This document shows, in pieces, positions 1 to 8,716 of a stretch of DNA of 64,000 nt. The notes beneath the pieces are model-generated. The model saw nothing but the letters and a program-made list of their open reading frames with translations, was not told where the DNA came from and did no database searches. The position numbers and the translations under genes were made by a program. Every line of letters starts with the position of its first letter. Position 1 is the first letter of the stretch. Location: NCBI GenBank assembly GCA_041397825.1, contig JAWKVX010000004.1, positions 434,001-498,000 of the forward strand, written 5' to 3'. Origin of the DNA: JANNSX01 sp041397825 (GTDB lineage Bacteria; Pseudomonadota; Alphaproteobacteria; Rhizobiales; Hyphomicrobiaceae).

Positions 1-120
1 TAGCAGGGCAATCGGAAACGGCCAGCATTCCGTCTTGAGGTGATGGGCTGCATCACATAGCCTCGATCCGCACTGGCCGTTGCCCGCAAGGGCAAGGTGA
101 AAGAAATGGGAGGAGTCGAT

Positions 121-1194
121 ATGGGTCATAAGTTTCGTCCCGCTGTCCGGGGCCTGAGCCGGCGCGAGGTCGTGAAGCTTGGAGCCGCAGGTGCTGCCGC
201 ACTGCCGCTGAGTGCACTGGGGTTCCCCGCTATCGCTCAGGACAAGCCTGAGCAGCTCGTCATCGCCTCCGGCGGTGGCGCCCTCGACGAGGCCTACAAG
301 AAGGCCTACTGGGACACGTTCACTGCCAAGACGGGCATCAAGATCATCACGACGGAGTATGTGGGTCTGGCACAGATCCAGGCCATGCAGGAATCCAACA
401 ACGTCAGCGTCGACGTCATCAACATCGATGGTGCCGAGGCGCCGGTCGCCGGCAAGAAGGGCTGGCTGGTGCCGCTCGACTGGTCGCTTTCGGATCGCTC
501 GAAGGTTCTGCCGATCGCCGCGCAGGACGATCATGTGCTGGCCGAGGTCGCGGCCAAGGTGATGGCCTGGAACACCGACACGTTCCCGGCCGACAAGGCA
601 CCGAAAGACTGGACCGCGATGTGGGACCTCGCCAACTTCCCCGGCAAGCGCAGTCTGTGGAAGCAGGCATTCCAGACGCTCGAGGTCGCCCTCATGGGTG
701 ACGGCGTACCGCTCGATAAGATCTATCCGATCGATACCGACAAGGCGCTGGCCGCTCTCGACAAGATCCGGCCCGAGCTCCTGTGGTGGGAATCGGGAGC
801 GCAGTCGGCGCAACTCATCGTCGATGGCGAATCCGGGATTGGCTCGAGCTGGAGCGGGCGCGTCGGCAAGCCGAAGGGCGAGGGTGCGCATATCGACTTC
901 ACGTTCAATCAGGCTCTGCTGGTCGCCGGGGCCTGGGCCATCATCAAGGGCTCGAAGAACGAGAAGTGGTCGCAGGAGTTCGTCGCCCATACGCTCATCC
1001 CTGAGAACCAGGCGATCTATTCCGAAACCATCGCCTACGGTCCGGTCGTGCCGGATGCCCTGAAGCTGCTGCCCGCCGAGCGCGTCAAGGAGCTGCCCGA
1101 TCCCAACAACGGCCTGTTCTCCAACTACGCCTTCTGGGCCGACAATGGCGACGCCGTCATCAAGTCGTTCAACGACTGGCTGACGAAGGGCTGA
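121..1194 (+). CDS. ABC transporter substrate-binding protein (PotD-like)
   Basis: Periplasmic binding protein of a spermidine/putrescine-type ABC importer, 357 aa. The N-terminus carries a twin-arginine signal (SRREVVK, Arg14-Arg15), an Ala/Leu-rich core and a likely cleavage site after AIA near residue 39, so it is probably exported folded by Tat. The mature part has the family's usual length and opens with a typical first strand (QLVIASGGGALDEAYKKAY). An in-frame ATG at 97 exists, but AGGAG at 111-115 lies five bases before the ATG at 121, so I chose 121. It is the first gene of the importer set, followed by two permeases and an ATPase. The ligand cannot be read from sequence; this family binds polyamines but also opines, amino acids and other small cations. 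Confidence 0.9.
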   Translation: MGHKFRPAVRGLSRREVVKLGAAGAAALPLSALGFPAIAQDKPEQLVIASGGGALDEAYKKAYWDTFTAKTGIKIITTEYVGLAQIQAMQESNNVSVDVINIDGAEAPVAGKKGWLVPLDWSLSDRSKVLPIAAQDDHVLAEVAAKVMAWNTDTFPADKAPKDWTAMWDLANFPGKRSLWKQAFQTLEVALMGDGVPLDKIYPIDTDKALAALDKIRPELLWWESGAQSAQLIVDGESGIGSSWSGRVGKPKGEGAHIDFTFNQALLVAGAWAIIKGSKNEKWSQEFVAHTLIPENQAIYSETIAYGPVVPDALKLLPAERVKELPDPNNGLFSNYAFWADNGDAVIKSFNDWLTKG

Positions 1195-1213
1195 GCCGGA
1201 TCGGATCGACGTT

Positions 1214-2083
1214 GTGAACGCAGAGCGGCTGGCGGCAGCCCGGCGCAAGGCCTGGACGCTCCAGCATGGCTACATCGCCATGCTGGTTCTGCCCTGTCTG
1301 GTGCTCTGCGTCTTCTTCGTCTGGCCGATGCTGATGGTGCTGCTCCGAAGCTTCACCGATCCGACCCTCAACATCGACAACTACGTCGAGATCTTCGCCA
1401 GGCCTGCCTATCTCCGGGTGCTCTGGAACACGCTGGTCGTCGCCTTCACGGTGACAGTGCTCTGCCTCTTGATCAGCTACCCGGTGGCGGCGGTGATTGC
1501 CGGTTTCAAGGGCGGCCTGCTCAACCTGTGCTTCGCCCTGATCCTCATTCCGTTCTGGACCTCGACCGTCATCCGCACCTATGCCTGGATGGTGCTGTTC
1601 CAGCGCAAAGGGGTGCTCAATGGCTTCCTACAGCAGGTGGGCCTCATCGATCAGCCACTGGAGCTGATGCGCAACTTCATCGGCGTGCAGATCGGCATGG
1701 TGCATGTCCTGCTGCCGTTCATGATCCTGCCGCTCCTCTCGACGCTGCGCGGCATCGATCCCGTTTATATGCGTGCTGCCGGCGTTCTCGGCGCCAATCC
1801 CGTTCGGGCGTTCCTCCACGTCTACCTGCCGCTGTCGATGCCGGGGATCAGCGCCGGCGTTCTCCTGGTCTTCATTACCGCGCTCGGCTTCTTCATCACG
1901 CCGGCGCTGCTCGGCAGTGAGCGGCAGATGATGATCGCCATGCTGATCGAGCAGCAGGTGTCGGTGACGGTCAATTGGCCGCTCGCCTCGGCGCTGTCGA
2001 CGCTGCTGCTCGTGGTCACCATTTCGATCTACCTCGTCTATGAGCGTCTGCAACGACGGATCGCAGCGGGAGTTCTGGCATGA
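1214..2083 (+). CDS. ABC transporter permease (PotB-like)
   Basis: Inner-membrane permease of the importer, 289 aa, with about six hydrophobic segments. The cytoplasmic EAA loop that docks on the ATPase is recognisable (MRAAGVLGANPVRAFLHVY, about residues 178-196). The start is GTG with only a weak ribosome-binding site, 19 bp after the binding-protein gene. Its TGA overlaps the ATG of the next permease (ATGATG), pointing to translational coupling. It should form a heterodimeric channel with the next gene product. Confidence 0.88.
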   Translation: MNAERLAAARRKAWTLQHGYIAMLVLPCLVLCVFFVWPMLMVLLRSFTDPTLNIDNYVEIFARPAYLRVLWNTLVVAFTVTVLCLLISYPVAAVIAGFKGGLLNLCFALILIPFWTSTVIRTYAWMVLFQRKGVLNGFLQQVGLIDQPLELMRNFIGVQIGMVHVLLPFMILPLLSTLRGIDPVYMRAAGVLGANPVRAFLHVYLPLSMPGISAGVLLVFITALGFFITPALLGSERQMMIAMLIEQQVSVTVNWPLASALSTLLLVVTISIYLVYERLQRRIAAGVLA

Positions 2084-2901
2084 TGTCCGGAAGCTGGACA
2101 CGGCGGATGCTCGTAATACGGTGGGGGCTCCTCGCCTTCACGGCGTTGACATTGCTCTATCTCGTCATGCCGACCTTCATCGTCGTGCCGATGTCGTTCT
2201 CGAGCCAGTCCTATCTGAGCTTCCCGCCCCCCGGCTGGTCGACGAAGTGGTACGCGCAGATGCTCGCCAGGCCGGACTACCCCGCGGCCTTCATCAACAG
2301 CCTGAAGGTCGGCGTCTCCGTGGCGCTGCTCTCCGCCATCCTCGGAACGCTGGCGGCTCTCGGTCTGGTGCGTGGCCGGGTGCCGGGCGAGCGCTCGCTC
2401 GTCTCACTCATCCTGGCGCCGCTGATGCTGCCGCAGATCATCCTCGCCATCGGCATGTACCCGATCATGGCGAAACTCGGCATCATCGGCACGACGGCGG
2501 GGCTCGTCATTGCCCATACGATCGTCTCGCTGCCGCTCGTCTACATCACCGTCTCGGCGGCGCTCCGGAGCTATCCGGCGACCTACGAGATCGCTGCCAT
2601 GACGCTCGGCGCCAACTGGTGGAACTGTTTCTGGCACGTCACGTTTCCGATGATCCGCCTGGGTGTCGGTGTCGGCGCCATCCTCGCCTTCGCCTTCTCG
2701 TTCGACGAGCTGATCCTGGCGCTGTTCCTCGCCGGTCCGGAGAGCCGGACGCTGCCACGGCTCCTGTGGAACGATCTCAGGGTCTATGTCACCCCCATCA
2801 TCGCCGCGGCCACGACGCTGGTCTTGTGCCTTTCGTTCGTCCTGCTGGGTCTCGCCGCCTGGTTGCAGCGGAATGCGCAGCGAAAGGAGGCACGGTCATG
2901 A
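2080..2901 (+). CDS. ABC transporter permease (PotC-like)
   Basis: Second permease subunit, 273 aa, about six transmembrane segments. The EAA loop is visible as YEIAAMTLGANWWNCFWHV (about residues 168-186). The start overlaps the previous gene by 4 bp and the stop overlaps the ATPase start by 4 bp, so permease, permease and ATPase are translationally coupled. The family imports polyamines and related cations; substrate is not determined here. Confidence 0.88.
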   Translation: MMSGSWTRRMLVIRWGLLAFTALTLLYLVMPTFIVVPMSFSSQSYLSFPPPGWSTKWYAQMLARPDYPAAFINSLKVGVSVALLSAILGTLAALGLVRGRVPGERSLVSLILAPLMLPQIILAIGMYPIMAKLGIIGTTAGLVIAHTIVSLPLVYITVSAALRSYPATYEIAAMTLGANWWNCFWHVTFPMIRLGVGVGAILAFAFSFDELILALFLAGPESRTLPRLLWNDLRVYVTPIIAAATTLVLCLSFVLLGLAAWLQRNAQRKEARS

Positions 2902-3983
2902 CGACGTTGGCGGCGAGTGGCATGGGCGCGACCGTCCGCTACGATGGCGTGGCGAAGGCCTATGGTGCCGTGCACGCGCTCCGGCCGACGACCTTCGAGA
3001 TCGGCTCCGGCGAGCTCGTCTCGATCATCGGTCCGAGCGGATCGGGCAAGACGACGCTGCTCGGCGTCACGGCCGGTTACATCACGCCGACGGCTGGCGG
3101 CATCCTGATCGACGACCGGGATATCACCGGTGTCGCCCCCTTTCGCCGCAACATCGGCATGGTGTTCCAGAACTACTCCCTGTTCCCGCATATGACCGTG
3201 GCCGAGAACATTGCCTTTCCGTTGAAGATGCGGGGCATGGCCGAAGGAGAGCGGCGCGAGCGGGTGTCGCAGATGCTCCAGACCGTTCGACTCGACGGCT
3301 TCGGCGACCGTCGGCCGAGCCAGCTTTCCGGCGGCCAGCAGCAGCGCGTGGCGCTCGCGCGCGCAGCCGTCTACGGGCCGCTGCTCCTGCTTATGGACGA
3401 GCCGCTCTCCGCCCTCGACAAGAATTTGCGCGAGGAGATGCAATACGAGATCAAGCAGTTCCAGCGTTCGCTCGGGGCCACCGTTCTCTACGTCACCCAC
3501 GATCAGAACGAGGCGGCGGCCATGTCCGACCGCATCGGCATCATGAACGAGGGCCGCCTCGTCCAGGTCGGCACTGCGCGCGATCTTTACGAGCATCCCT
3601 CGAGCCGGTTCGTTGCGAGCTTCCTCGGCGAGGCCAATCTCTTTCAGGTCTTGAGTCGCAGTGCCACCGCCGACGGTCTCGACATCGAGACTGCCGAGGG
3701 TGGACGGCTCCGGGCGGCGGCAAGGGAGGGGAGCGTCGCCTGTGTCCGACCGGAATCGATCCGCATCGGGCCGGCCGACGGCAGTTATGAGAACCGGCTC
3801 ACCGGGCGCGTGACGGATGCGGTCTACACCGCCGGCAGCCTACGCTACCGTGTCGATCTTCCCTCGGGCATGGCGGTGACCGTCCGCCAGCCGTCGGAGC
3901 GCGACGTCGTGCTGCATCCCCCGGGGAGTGAGGTCGAGCTTGCCTGGCGGGCATCGGATACGATCCTTGTCGAGGAAGGGTGA
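2898..3983 (+). CDS. ABC transporter ATP-binding protein (PotA-like)
   Basis: ATPase of the importer, 361 aa. Walker A is GPSGSGKTT (residues 45-53), the Q-loop follows at QNYSLFP, the signature is LSGGQQQR (143-150) and Walker B is LLLMDEP (163-169) with a downstream H-loop (THDQNE). A TOBE-type C-terminal domain fills roughly residues 285-361. The reading frame is open far upstream over the permease gene, but the ATG at 2898, in a 4-bp overlap with the permease stop and after AAAGGAGG, is clearly the start. Length and domain order match PotA/PotG proteins. Confidence 0.93.
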   Translation: MTTLAASGMGATVRYDGVAKAYGAVHALRPTTFEIGSGELVSIIGPSGSGKTTLLGVTAGYITPTAGGILIDDRDITGVAPFRRNIGMVFQNYSLFPHMTVAENIAFPLKMRGMAEGERRERVSQMLQTVRLDGFGDRRPSQLSGGQQQRVALARAAVYGPLLLLMDEPLSALDKNLREEMQYEIKQFQRSLGATVLYVTHDQNEAAAMSDRIGIMNEGRLVQVGTARDLYEHPSSRFVASFLGEANLFQVLSRSATADGLDIETAEGGRLRAAAREGSVACVRPESIRIGPADGSYENRLTGRVTDAVYTAGSLRYRVDLPSGMAVTVRQPSERDVVLHPPGSEVELAWRASDTILVEEG

Positions 3984-3985
3984 GC

Positions 3986-4756
3986 ATGACCGGGGCGCCT
4001 GGCGAGCTCGAAGGCCGGGTCGCGTTGGTCACCGGCGCGGCCGGTGGCATGGGGCGCGCGCATGCGGTGCTGATGGCGCGTCGGGGAGCGAGTCTCGCCA
4101 TCCAGGACATCAATGCCCAGGGCGTGGCCGCGACGGCGGACCTGATCCGTGGTGAGGGCGGGACAGCAATCGAATTCGCCTTCGATGTCGCCGACGCCGC
4201 CAGGCTCCGGCAGATGGTCGCTGAAACCGAAACGAAGCTCGGCCGGCTCGATATCCTCGTCAACAACGCGGGGATCGGCAGTGCCACGGTGCTGGAAACC
4301 GCCTCGATCGCACTTTTCGACCGGATTTTCGCCGTGCACGTGACGCCGGCTTTCGAGGCCGTCAAGGCAGCTCTCCCTGGCATGAAGCAGCGGCGATCGG
4401 GCAAGATCATCAATATATCCTCGCGCTGGGCGCTGGTCGGCAACGCCTTCGCCTCGGACTACTGCGCCGCCAAGGCGGCGCTGCTCGGGTTGACGAAAGC
4501 CTGGGCCAAGGAACTGGCGCCCTGGCGCATCACCGCCAATGCGGTCGCCCCGGGCGGCGTGTGGAGCGAGATGGCGTTGCAGGAGAAGAGTGGCGCCGAG
4601 GGCATTCGCGAGGCCGAGAAGACTGTGCCGCTCGGGCGCTGGGCGCAGCCGGAGGAGATCGCCGAGCTCGTCGGCTTTCTCGCCTCGCCGCGCTCGGATT
4701 TCATTACCGGTCAGGTGATCAGCCCCAATGGCGGGGCGAGCATCATCGGTTTCTGA
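3986..4756 (+). CDS. SDR family oxidoreductase (first of a tandem pair)
   Basis: Short-chain dehydrogenase/reductase of 256 aa. The cofactor-binding motif VTGAAGGMG is at residues 15-23, NNAG at 93-96, and the catalytic Ser146, Tyr159 and Lys163 are all present (SSRW..., YCAAK). GAGGAAGGG at 3972-3980 sets the ATG at 3986 rather than the GTG at 3980. It lies directly after the importer ATPase and before a second SDR that is clearly a paralogue: both share an ELAPW block and a C-terminal DFITGQVISPNGG block. It probably oxidises or reduces an alcohol/ketone in the catabolism of the imported compound; the substrate is unknown. Confidence 0.88.
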   Translation: MTGAPGELEGRVALVTGAAGGMGRAHAVLMARRGASLAIQDINAQGVAATADLIRGEGGTAIEFAFDVADAARLRQMVAETETKLGRLDILVNNAGIGSATVLETASIALFDRIFAVHVTPAFEAVKAALPGMKQRRSGKIINISSRWALVGNAFASDYCAAKAALLGLTKAWAKELAPWRITANAVAPGGVWSEMALQEKSGAEGIREAEKTVPLGRWAQPEEIAELVGFLASPRSDFITGQVISPNGGASIIGF

Positions 4757-4766
4757 GGAGACGCAC

Positions 4767-5522
4767 ATGGGTAAGCTCGACGGGAAAGTGGCGCTCATCA
4801 CAGGTTCGGGACGAGGCATGGGCAAAAGCCACGCCCTGCTGATGGCGCAAGAAGGTGCCAACGTCATCATCCAGGATATCGACGGCGCCCTCGTCGAGGA
4901 GGCCGCGGCAGAGGTGCGCAAGAAAGGCGGCAAGGTCGCCACCATCGTTTGCGACGTTTCGGATGTAAAAGTCTTTCCGGGTGCCATCGCGGCCGCGAGC
5001 CAGGCGATGGGCAAGATCGACATCCTCGTCAACAATGCCGGCATCGACACGCCGGGCACCATCGAGGAGATCACCTCGGAAGCCTGGCAACGCATGTTCG
5101 ACGTTCACGTCAAGGGCGCCTTTCTCGCGGCCAAGGCCGTCGTTCCCGGCATGAAGGAGCGTCGAGCCGGCAAGATCGTCAACGTCTCGTCGATCTGGGG
5201 CATGGTCGGCCACAACTCGCATTCGCACTATTGCGGCGCCAAGGCGGCGCTGCTCGGACTGACGAAGGCCTGGGCCAAGGAGCTGGCGCCCTGGAACATC
5301 ATGGTCAATGCCATTGCTCCTGGCCTCGTTACCACAGAGATGGTGTTGAAGAAGGGAGGCATGGATTACATCCGCCAGGCGGCGGAGAAAGTGCCGCTCA
5401 AGCGCTCGGCCGACTGTATCGAGATGTCCTACACTGTCCTGTTCCTATCCTGCCACGAGAGCGACTTCATCACCGGCCAGGTGATCAGTCCGAACGGTGG
5501 GGATACCATCGTCGGTATTTGA
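4767..5522 (+). CDS. SDR family oxidoreductase (second of a tandem pair)
   Basis: Short-chain dehydrogenase/reductase, 251 aa, with ITGSGRGMG at residues 11-19, NNAG at 89-92, and catalytic Ser142, Tyr155 and Lys159 (YCGAK). GAGGAG at 4755-4760 precedes the ATG at 4767 by six bases, overriding a longer in-frame ORF. The similarity to the preceding SDR over the whole length suggests tandem duplication and divergence, so the pair may act on related or successive substrates. Ten bases separate it from the previous gene. Confidence 0.88.
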   Translation: MGKLDGKVALITGSGRGMGKSHALLMAQEGANVIIQDIDGALVEEAAAEVRKKGGKVATIVCDVSDVKVFPGAIAAASQAMGKIDILVNNAGIDTPGTIEEITSEAWQRMFDVHVKGAFLAAKAVVPGMKERRAGKIVNVSSIWGMVGHNSHSHYCGAKAALLGLTKAWAKELAPWNIMVNAIAPGLVTTEMVLKKGGMDYIRQAAEKVPLKRSADCIEMSYTVLFLSCHESDFITGQVISPNGGDTIVGI

Positions 5523-5549
5523 GCCGGGCCATTTCCGCGCGAGGATCAC

Positions 5550-6623
5550 ATGAATTTCGGCCTCTTCTGTCTGATGACGCAGCGCGATTCCTCGCAGACG
5601 ATCGCAACGCTGTACGAAGAGAATCGGCAACTCGTGAAGTTGGCAGAGGACATCGGCTTCGAGATCGCCTGGCTCGCCGAGCATCACTTCTCGAACTACT
5701 CGATGTGCCCGTCGCCACACATCATGGCCGGCTATCTCGCGGCGCAGACCAAGCGCATCAAGCTCGGCGCCGCCATCCTTGTGCTGCCGCTCTACCAGCC
5801 CGTGCGCATGCTCGAGGAAATCGGCATGGTCGACATCCTGTCGGGTGGCCGCTCGGTGATCGGTATCGGCGCGGGTTACCAGGATTTCGAGTTCAAGCGC
5901 TTCGGCGTCAGGCTCGAGGACAACTGGCAGATGACGCACGAGATGCTCGACATCATCGAGCTTGCCTATACGCGTCCCTCCTTCAGTTATGACGGCAAGC
6001 ATTACAGACTTGCCGAGATGCCGATCGCGGTGCAGCCGCTACAGAAGCCGATGCCGCCTGTTTATGTCGCCGGCAACGAGCCCGCCATGCTGCAGAGGCT
6101 GGCGAAGGCGGGCTACGTCTCATTCCATACCGTCGGGCTCAACGGCACGGAGGCGCTGATGAAGGTCCGTCGCCATGTCGAGAGCAACGTCCGGGCCGCC
6201 GGTGTTGCCGTCGAGCAGCTCAACTTCGCCTATCAACGCTACATCTATGTCAGCGACGACAAGCAGGACATACGCGATGCCGCCGAGCGCGTGCTCTACA
6301 CCAACCGCATCGCCGCGGCACTGCGCAACAAGTACGAGACGCTGCAGGGGACGTTCATCGATCCGGTGCCGTTCGCGAACGAGCCGTCGCTCGATGAGAT
6401 CGCCGGCAATGTCTATTTCGGGGATCCGGAGACCTGCGCGGAGAAAATGGTCGCGGAGATCCGTGCGCTCAATCCGATGCATATCTCCTGCTTCATGCAA
6501 TTCGGCGGCATGGATGGTAAGCGCGCCCTTCGCTCTATGGAACGGTTCGGGGCGGAGGTGATGCCGCTGGTGCGAAAGGCGCTGCCGGACCTCGATCGGC
6601 GCGGCTTGCCATTGTCCATCTGA
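5550..6623 (+). CDS. LLM class flavin-dependent oxidoreductase
   Basis: Luciferase-like monooxygenase of 357 aa. The typical opening (MNFGLFCLM, then AEDIGFEIAWLAEHHF near residues 36-50), the strand RIKLGAAILVLPLYQPVR and the motif SGGRSVIGIGAGY identify the bacterial luciferase TIM-barrel family. These enzymes use reduced FMN or F420; an alphaproteobacterium would be expected to use FMNH2 supplied by a separate reductase. A GAGGATC ribosome-binding site lies just before the ATG. It sits in the same operon-like run as the importer and the two SDRs, so a role in oxidising the imported compound is likely. Confidence 0.85.
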   Translation: MNFGLFCLMTQRDSSQTIATLYEENRQLVKLAEDIGFEIAWLAEHHFSNYSMCPSPHIMAGYLAAQTKRIKLGAAILVLPLYQPVRMLEEIGMVDILSGGRSVIGIGAGYQDFEFKRFGVRLEDNWQMTHEMLDIIELAYTRPSFSYDGKHYRLAEMPIAVQPLQKPMPPVYVAGNEPAMLQRLAKAGYVSFHTVGLNGTEALMKVRRHVESNVRAAGVAVEQLNFAYQRYIYVSDDKQDIRDAAERVLYTNRIAAALRNKYETLQGTFIDPVPFANEPSLDEIAGNVYFGDPETCAEKMVAEIRALNPMHISCFMQFGGMDGKRALRSMERFGAEVMPLVRKALPDLDRRGLPLSI

Positions 6624-6632
6624 GGTCCGCGC

Positions 6633-7622
6633 ATGTCCATCACCTTCGAGCGCTCCGTTCAGGTCATCGATTCTCATACGGCCGGCCATCCGACCCGGGT
6701 CATCCTCGGAGGATTGCCAAAGCTCGAGGGCGACAGCGTCAAGGCGCAGCGGGACGATTTCCGAGAAAACCATGATGCGCTCCGGCCGGCCCTGCTGCAT
6801 GAGCCGCGTGGCCATGCCGCCATGGTCGGCGCCGTGGTCGTTCCCTCGCGCGTTGCCGATGTCGGCGCGTTTTTCATCTCGAGCTACGTCTATCTCGACA
6901 TGTGTGGTCACGGCACGATCGGCCTGGCCAAGACGCTGGCAGCCATCGGCGAGATCGAGGTGCCTAAGACCGGGGAGCGATGCTTTACGCTCGAGACGCC
7001 GGCGGGCGTGGTCGGGGTTGCTGTCGAGACGCGAGACGGGCAGGTTGTCGCGATCCGTATCGACAATGTGGACTGTCATGTCCTCGAGCGGAGCTTGACC
7101 GTCGAGGTCGACGGGCTGGGGCAGGTCGATGCGGCGACCGCCTATGGCGGCGGCGTCTTTGCGATCGTCGATGCGAAGGCGCTGGGGCTCGAGATCGCAC
7201 CGGACAACGTGTCCGAGCTTTGCCGTATCGGGGCTCGGATCAAGGCAGGCCTGAACAGCCGGCCAGGCTTGGCGACCGCCCACAAAGTCGGCAGCGTGCT
7301 GTTGCACCAGGACCTGGGCGAGCGTCACGCCCGGCACCTTGTCGTGCTCGAGCGGAACAAGTTCGACCGCTCTCCCTGCGGCACCGGCACTAGCGCCCGG
7401 CTGGCGGTGCTGCATGCGGCGGGCCGGCTCGGTGTCGGCGAGGATTTCCGCGCCGAGGGCGTGCTCGGCACGGAGTTTCTCTGCCGCATCGAGCGCGTCG
7501 GGGAGACCGGCGGAGCGGGCTTCGTCTCGCCTTCGATCCGGGGCTTGGCCCACATCACCGCCTTCTCGACGCTCGTCATCGAGGCGAGCGATCCTCTGGC
7601 GGCCGGTTTCTTGTGCCGCTGA
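6633..7622 (+). CDS. Proline racemase family protein (likely hydroxyproline epimerase type)
   Basis: Proline racemase superfamily enzyme, 329 aa. Both catalytic cysteines are present: Cys91 in DMCGHGT and Cys249 in SPCGTGTSA. In this family two cysteines indicate racemase/epimerase chemistry (proline racemase or 4-hydroxyproline 2-epimerase), while a Cys-to-Thr change marks trans-3-hydroxyproline dehydratases. It begins 9 bp after the flavin oxidoreductase gene and is the last gene of the importer/dehydrogenase run. No other hydroxyproline-degradation gene (D-hydroxyproline oxidase, DapA-like deaminase) is adjacent, so the true substrate is open. Confidence 0.87.
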   Translation: MSITFERSVQVIDSHTAGHPTRVILGGLPKLEGDSVKAQRDDFRENHDALRPALLHEPRGHAAMVGAVVVPSRVADVGAFFISSYVYLDMCGHGTIGLAKTLAAIGEIEVPKTGERCFTLETPAGVVGVAVETRDGQVVAIRIDNVDCHVLERSLTVEVDGLGQVDAATAYGGGVFAIVDAKALGLEIAPDNVSELCRIGARIKAGLNSRPGLATAHKVGSVLLHQDLGERHARHLVVLERNKFDRSPCGTGTSARLAVLHAAGRLGVGEDFRAEGVLGTEFLCRIERVGETGGAGFVSPSIRGLAHITAFSTLVIEASDPLAAGFLCR

Positions 7623-7789
7623 GAGGATCCGGCGTCATCGCATCACTTGGAGCGAACGGTCGCACGTTCAACCACGGCCGAGATGTCGCACAGGTCGTAA
7701 TTCCGCTATGACACCGGTCAGGCCGGCGCCGACATCACGATGGTCGCCGGGATAGCGAGACCGCCGAGCCGCAACGCCGGAGCCGGATC

Positions 7790-8716
7790 ATGTCGACGAT
7801 CATCTCGATCACCAGCCTGTCGAAAACCTATGCGACCGGGTTCCAGGCGCTCAAGAGCATCGACCTCGACATCCGGCGCGGCGAGATCTTCGCCCTGCTC
7901 GGGCCCAATGGTGCCGGCAAGACGACGCTGATCAACATCGTCTGTGGCATCGTCAAGCGCAGCAGCGGCAGCATCACGGTCGATGGCCTGGACATCGACC
8001 GGGACTATCGGCGGGTCCGGGCCGATATCGGGCTCGTGCCGCAGGAGCTGCACACGGACGCGTTCGAGACGGTCTGGGGCACGGTGAGCTTCAGCCGGGG
8101 GCTGTTCGGCAGGCCCGCCGATGCCGCGCTCATCGAGAGGACGCTGCGGGATCTTTCGCTCTGGGACAAGAAGGACAGCAAGATCATGACCCTTTCCGGC
8201 GGCATGAAGCGCCGCGTCATGATCGCCAAGGCCCTGTCCCACGAGCCGAGGATCCTCTTCCTCGACGAGCCGACGGCCGGCGTCGACGTCGAGCTGCGCA
8301 AGGACATGTGGGCGGTCGTACGTTCGCTCAGCGCGGCTGGCGTCACCATCATTCTGACGACCCACTATATCGAGGAAGCCGAGGAGATGGCCGATCGCAT
8401 CGGCATCATCACCAAGGGCGAGCTGCTGCTCGTCGAGGAGAAAGCGGAGCTCATCCGCAAGCTCGGCCGCAAGCAGCTCGTCCTCCACCTTCAACAGAAG
8501 CTCGACGCCATCCCGGAGGCGCTCGCCCGGCACGCGCTCGAGCTGTCGGCGGACAAGAGCGAGTTGATCTTCTCCTATGATGCACGTAGCGAGCGAACCG
8601 GCATCACGGCGCTGCTGCAGGAGCTGAGCGGGGCCGGCATCCGCTTCACGGATCTGCGAACGAGCGAGCGCTCGCTCGAGGACATTTTCGTCGACCTTGT
8701 CAGGAGCACGGAATGA
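7790..8716 (+). CDS. ABC-2 type transporter ATP-binding protein (YadG-like)
   Basis: ATPase of an ABC-2 exporter, 308 aa. Walker A is GPNGAGKT (residues 38-45), followed by a signature LSGGMKRR, Walker B ILFLDEP and an H-loop TTHYIEEAEEM. The sequence resembles the YadG/CcmA group. The stop overlaps the permease start by 4 bp (ATGA), a coupled two-gene exporter. A 167-bp gap separates it from the racemase gene, so it may have its own promoter. Cargo is unknown. Confidence 0.9.
   Translation: MSTIISITSLSKTYATGFQALKSIDLDIRRGEIFALLGPNGAGKTTLINIVCGIVKRSSGSITVDGLDIDRDYRRVRADIGLVPQELHTDAFETVWGTVSFSRGLFGRPADAALIERTLRDLSLWDKKDSKIMTLSGGMKRRVMIAKALSHEPRILFLDEPTAGVDVELRKDMWAVVRSLSAAGVTIILTTHYIEEAEEMADRIGIITKGELLLVEEKAELIRKLGRKQLVLHLQQKLDAIPEALARHALELSADKSELIFSYDARSERTGITALLQELSGAGIRFTDLRTSERSLEDIFVDLVRSTE

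Noticed and set aside
2040..2897. Possible long N-terminal extension of the PotA-like ATPase
   Set aside because: The upstream part is another frame of the permease gene; the ATG at 2898 has a good ribosome-binding site and gives a normal-length ATPase.
3845..5095. Long minus-strand ORFs over the SDR genes
   Set aside because: Antisense to two SDRs with complete catalytic motifs; no protein features of their own.
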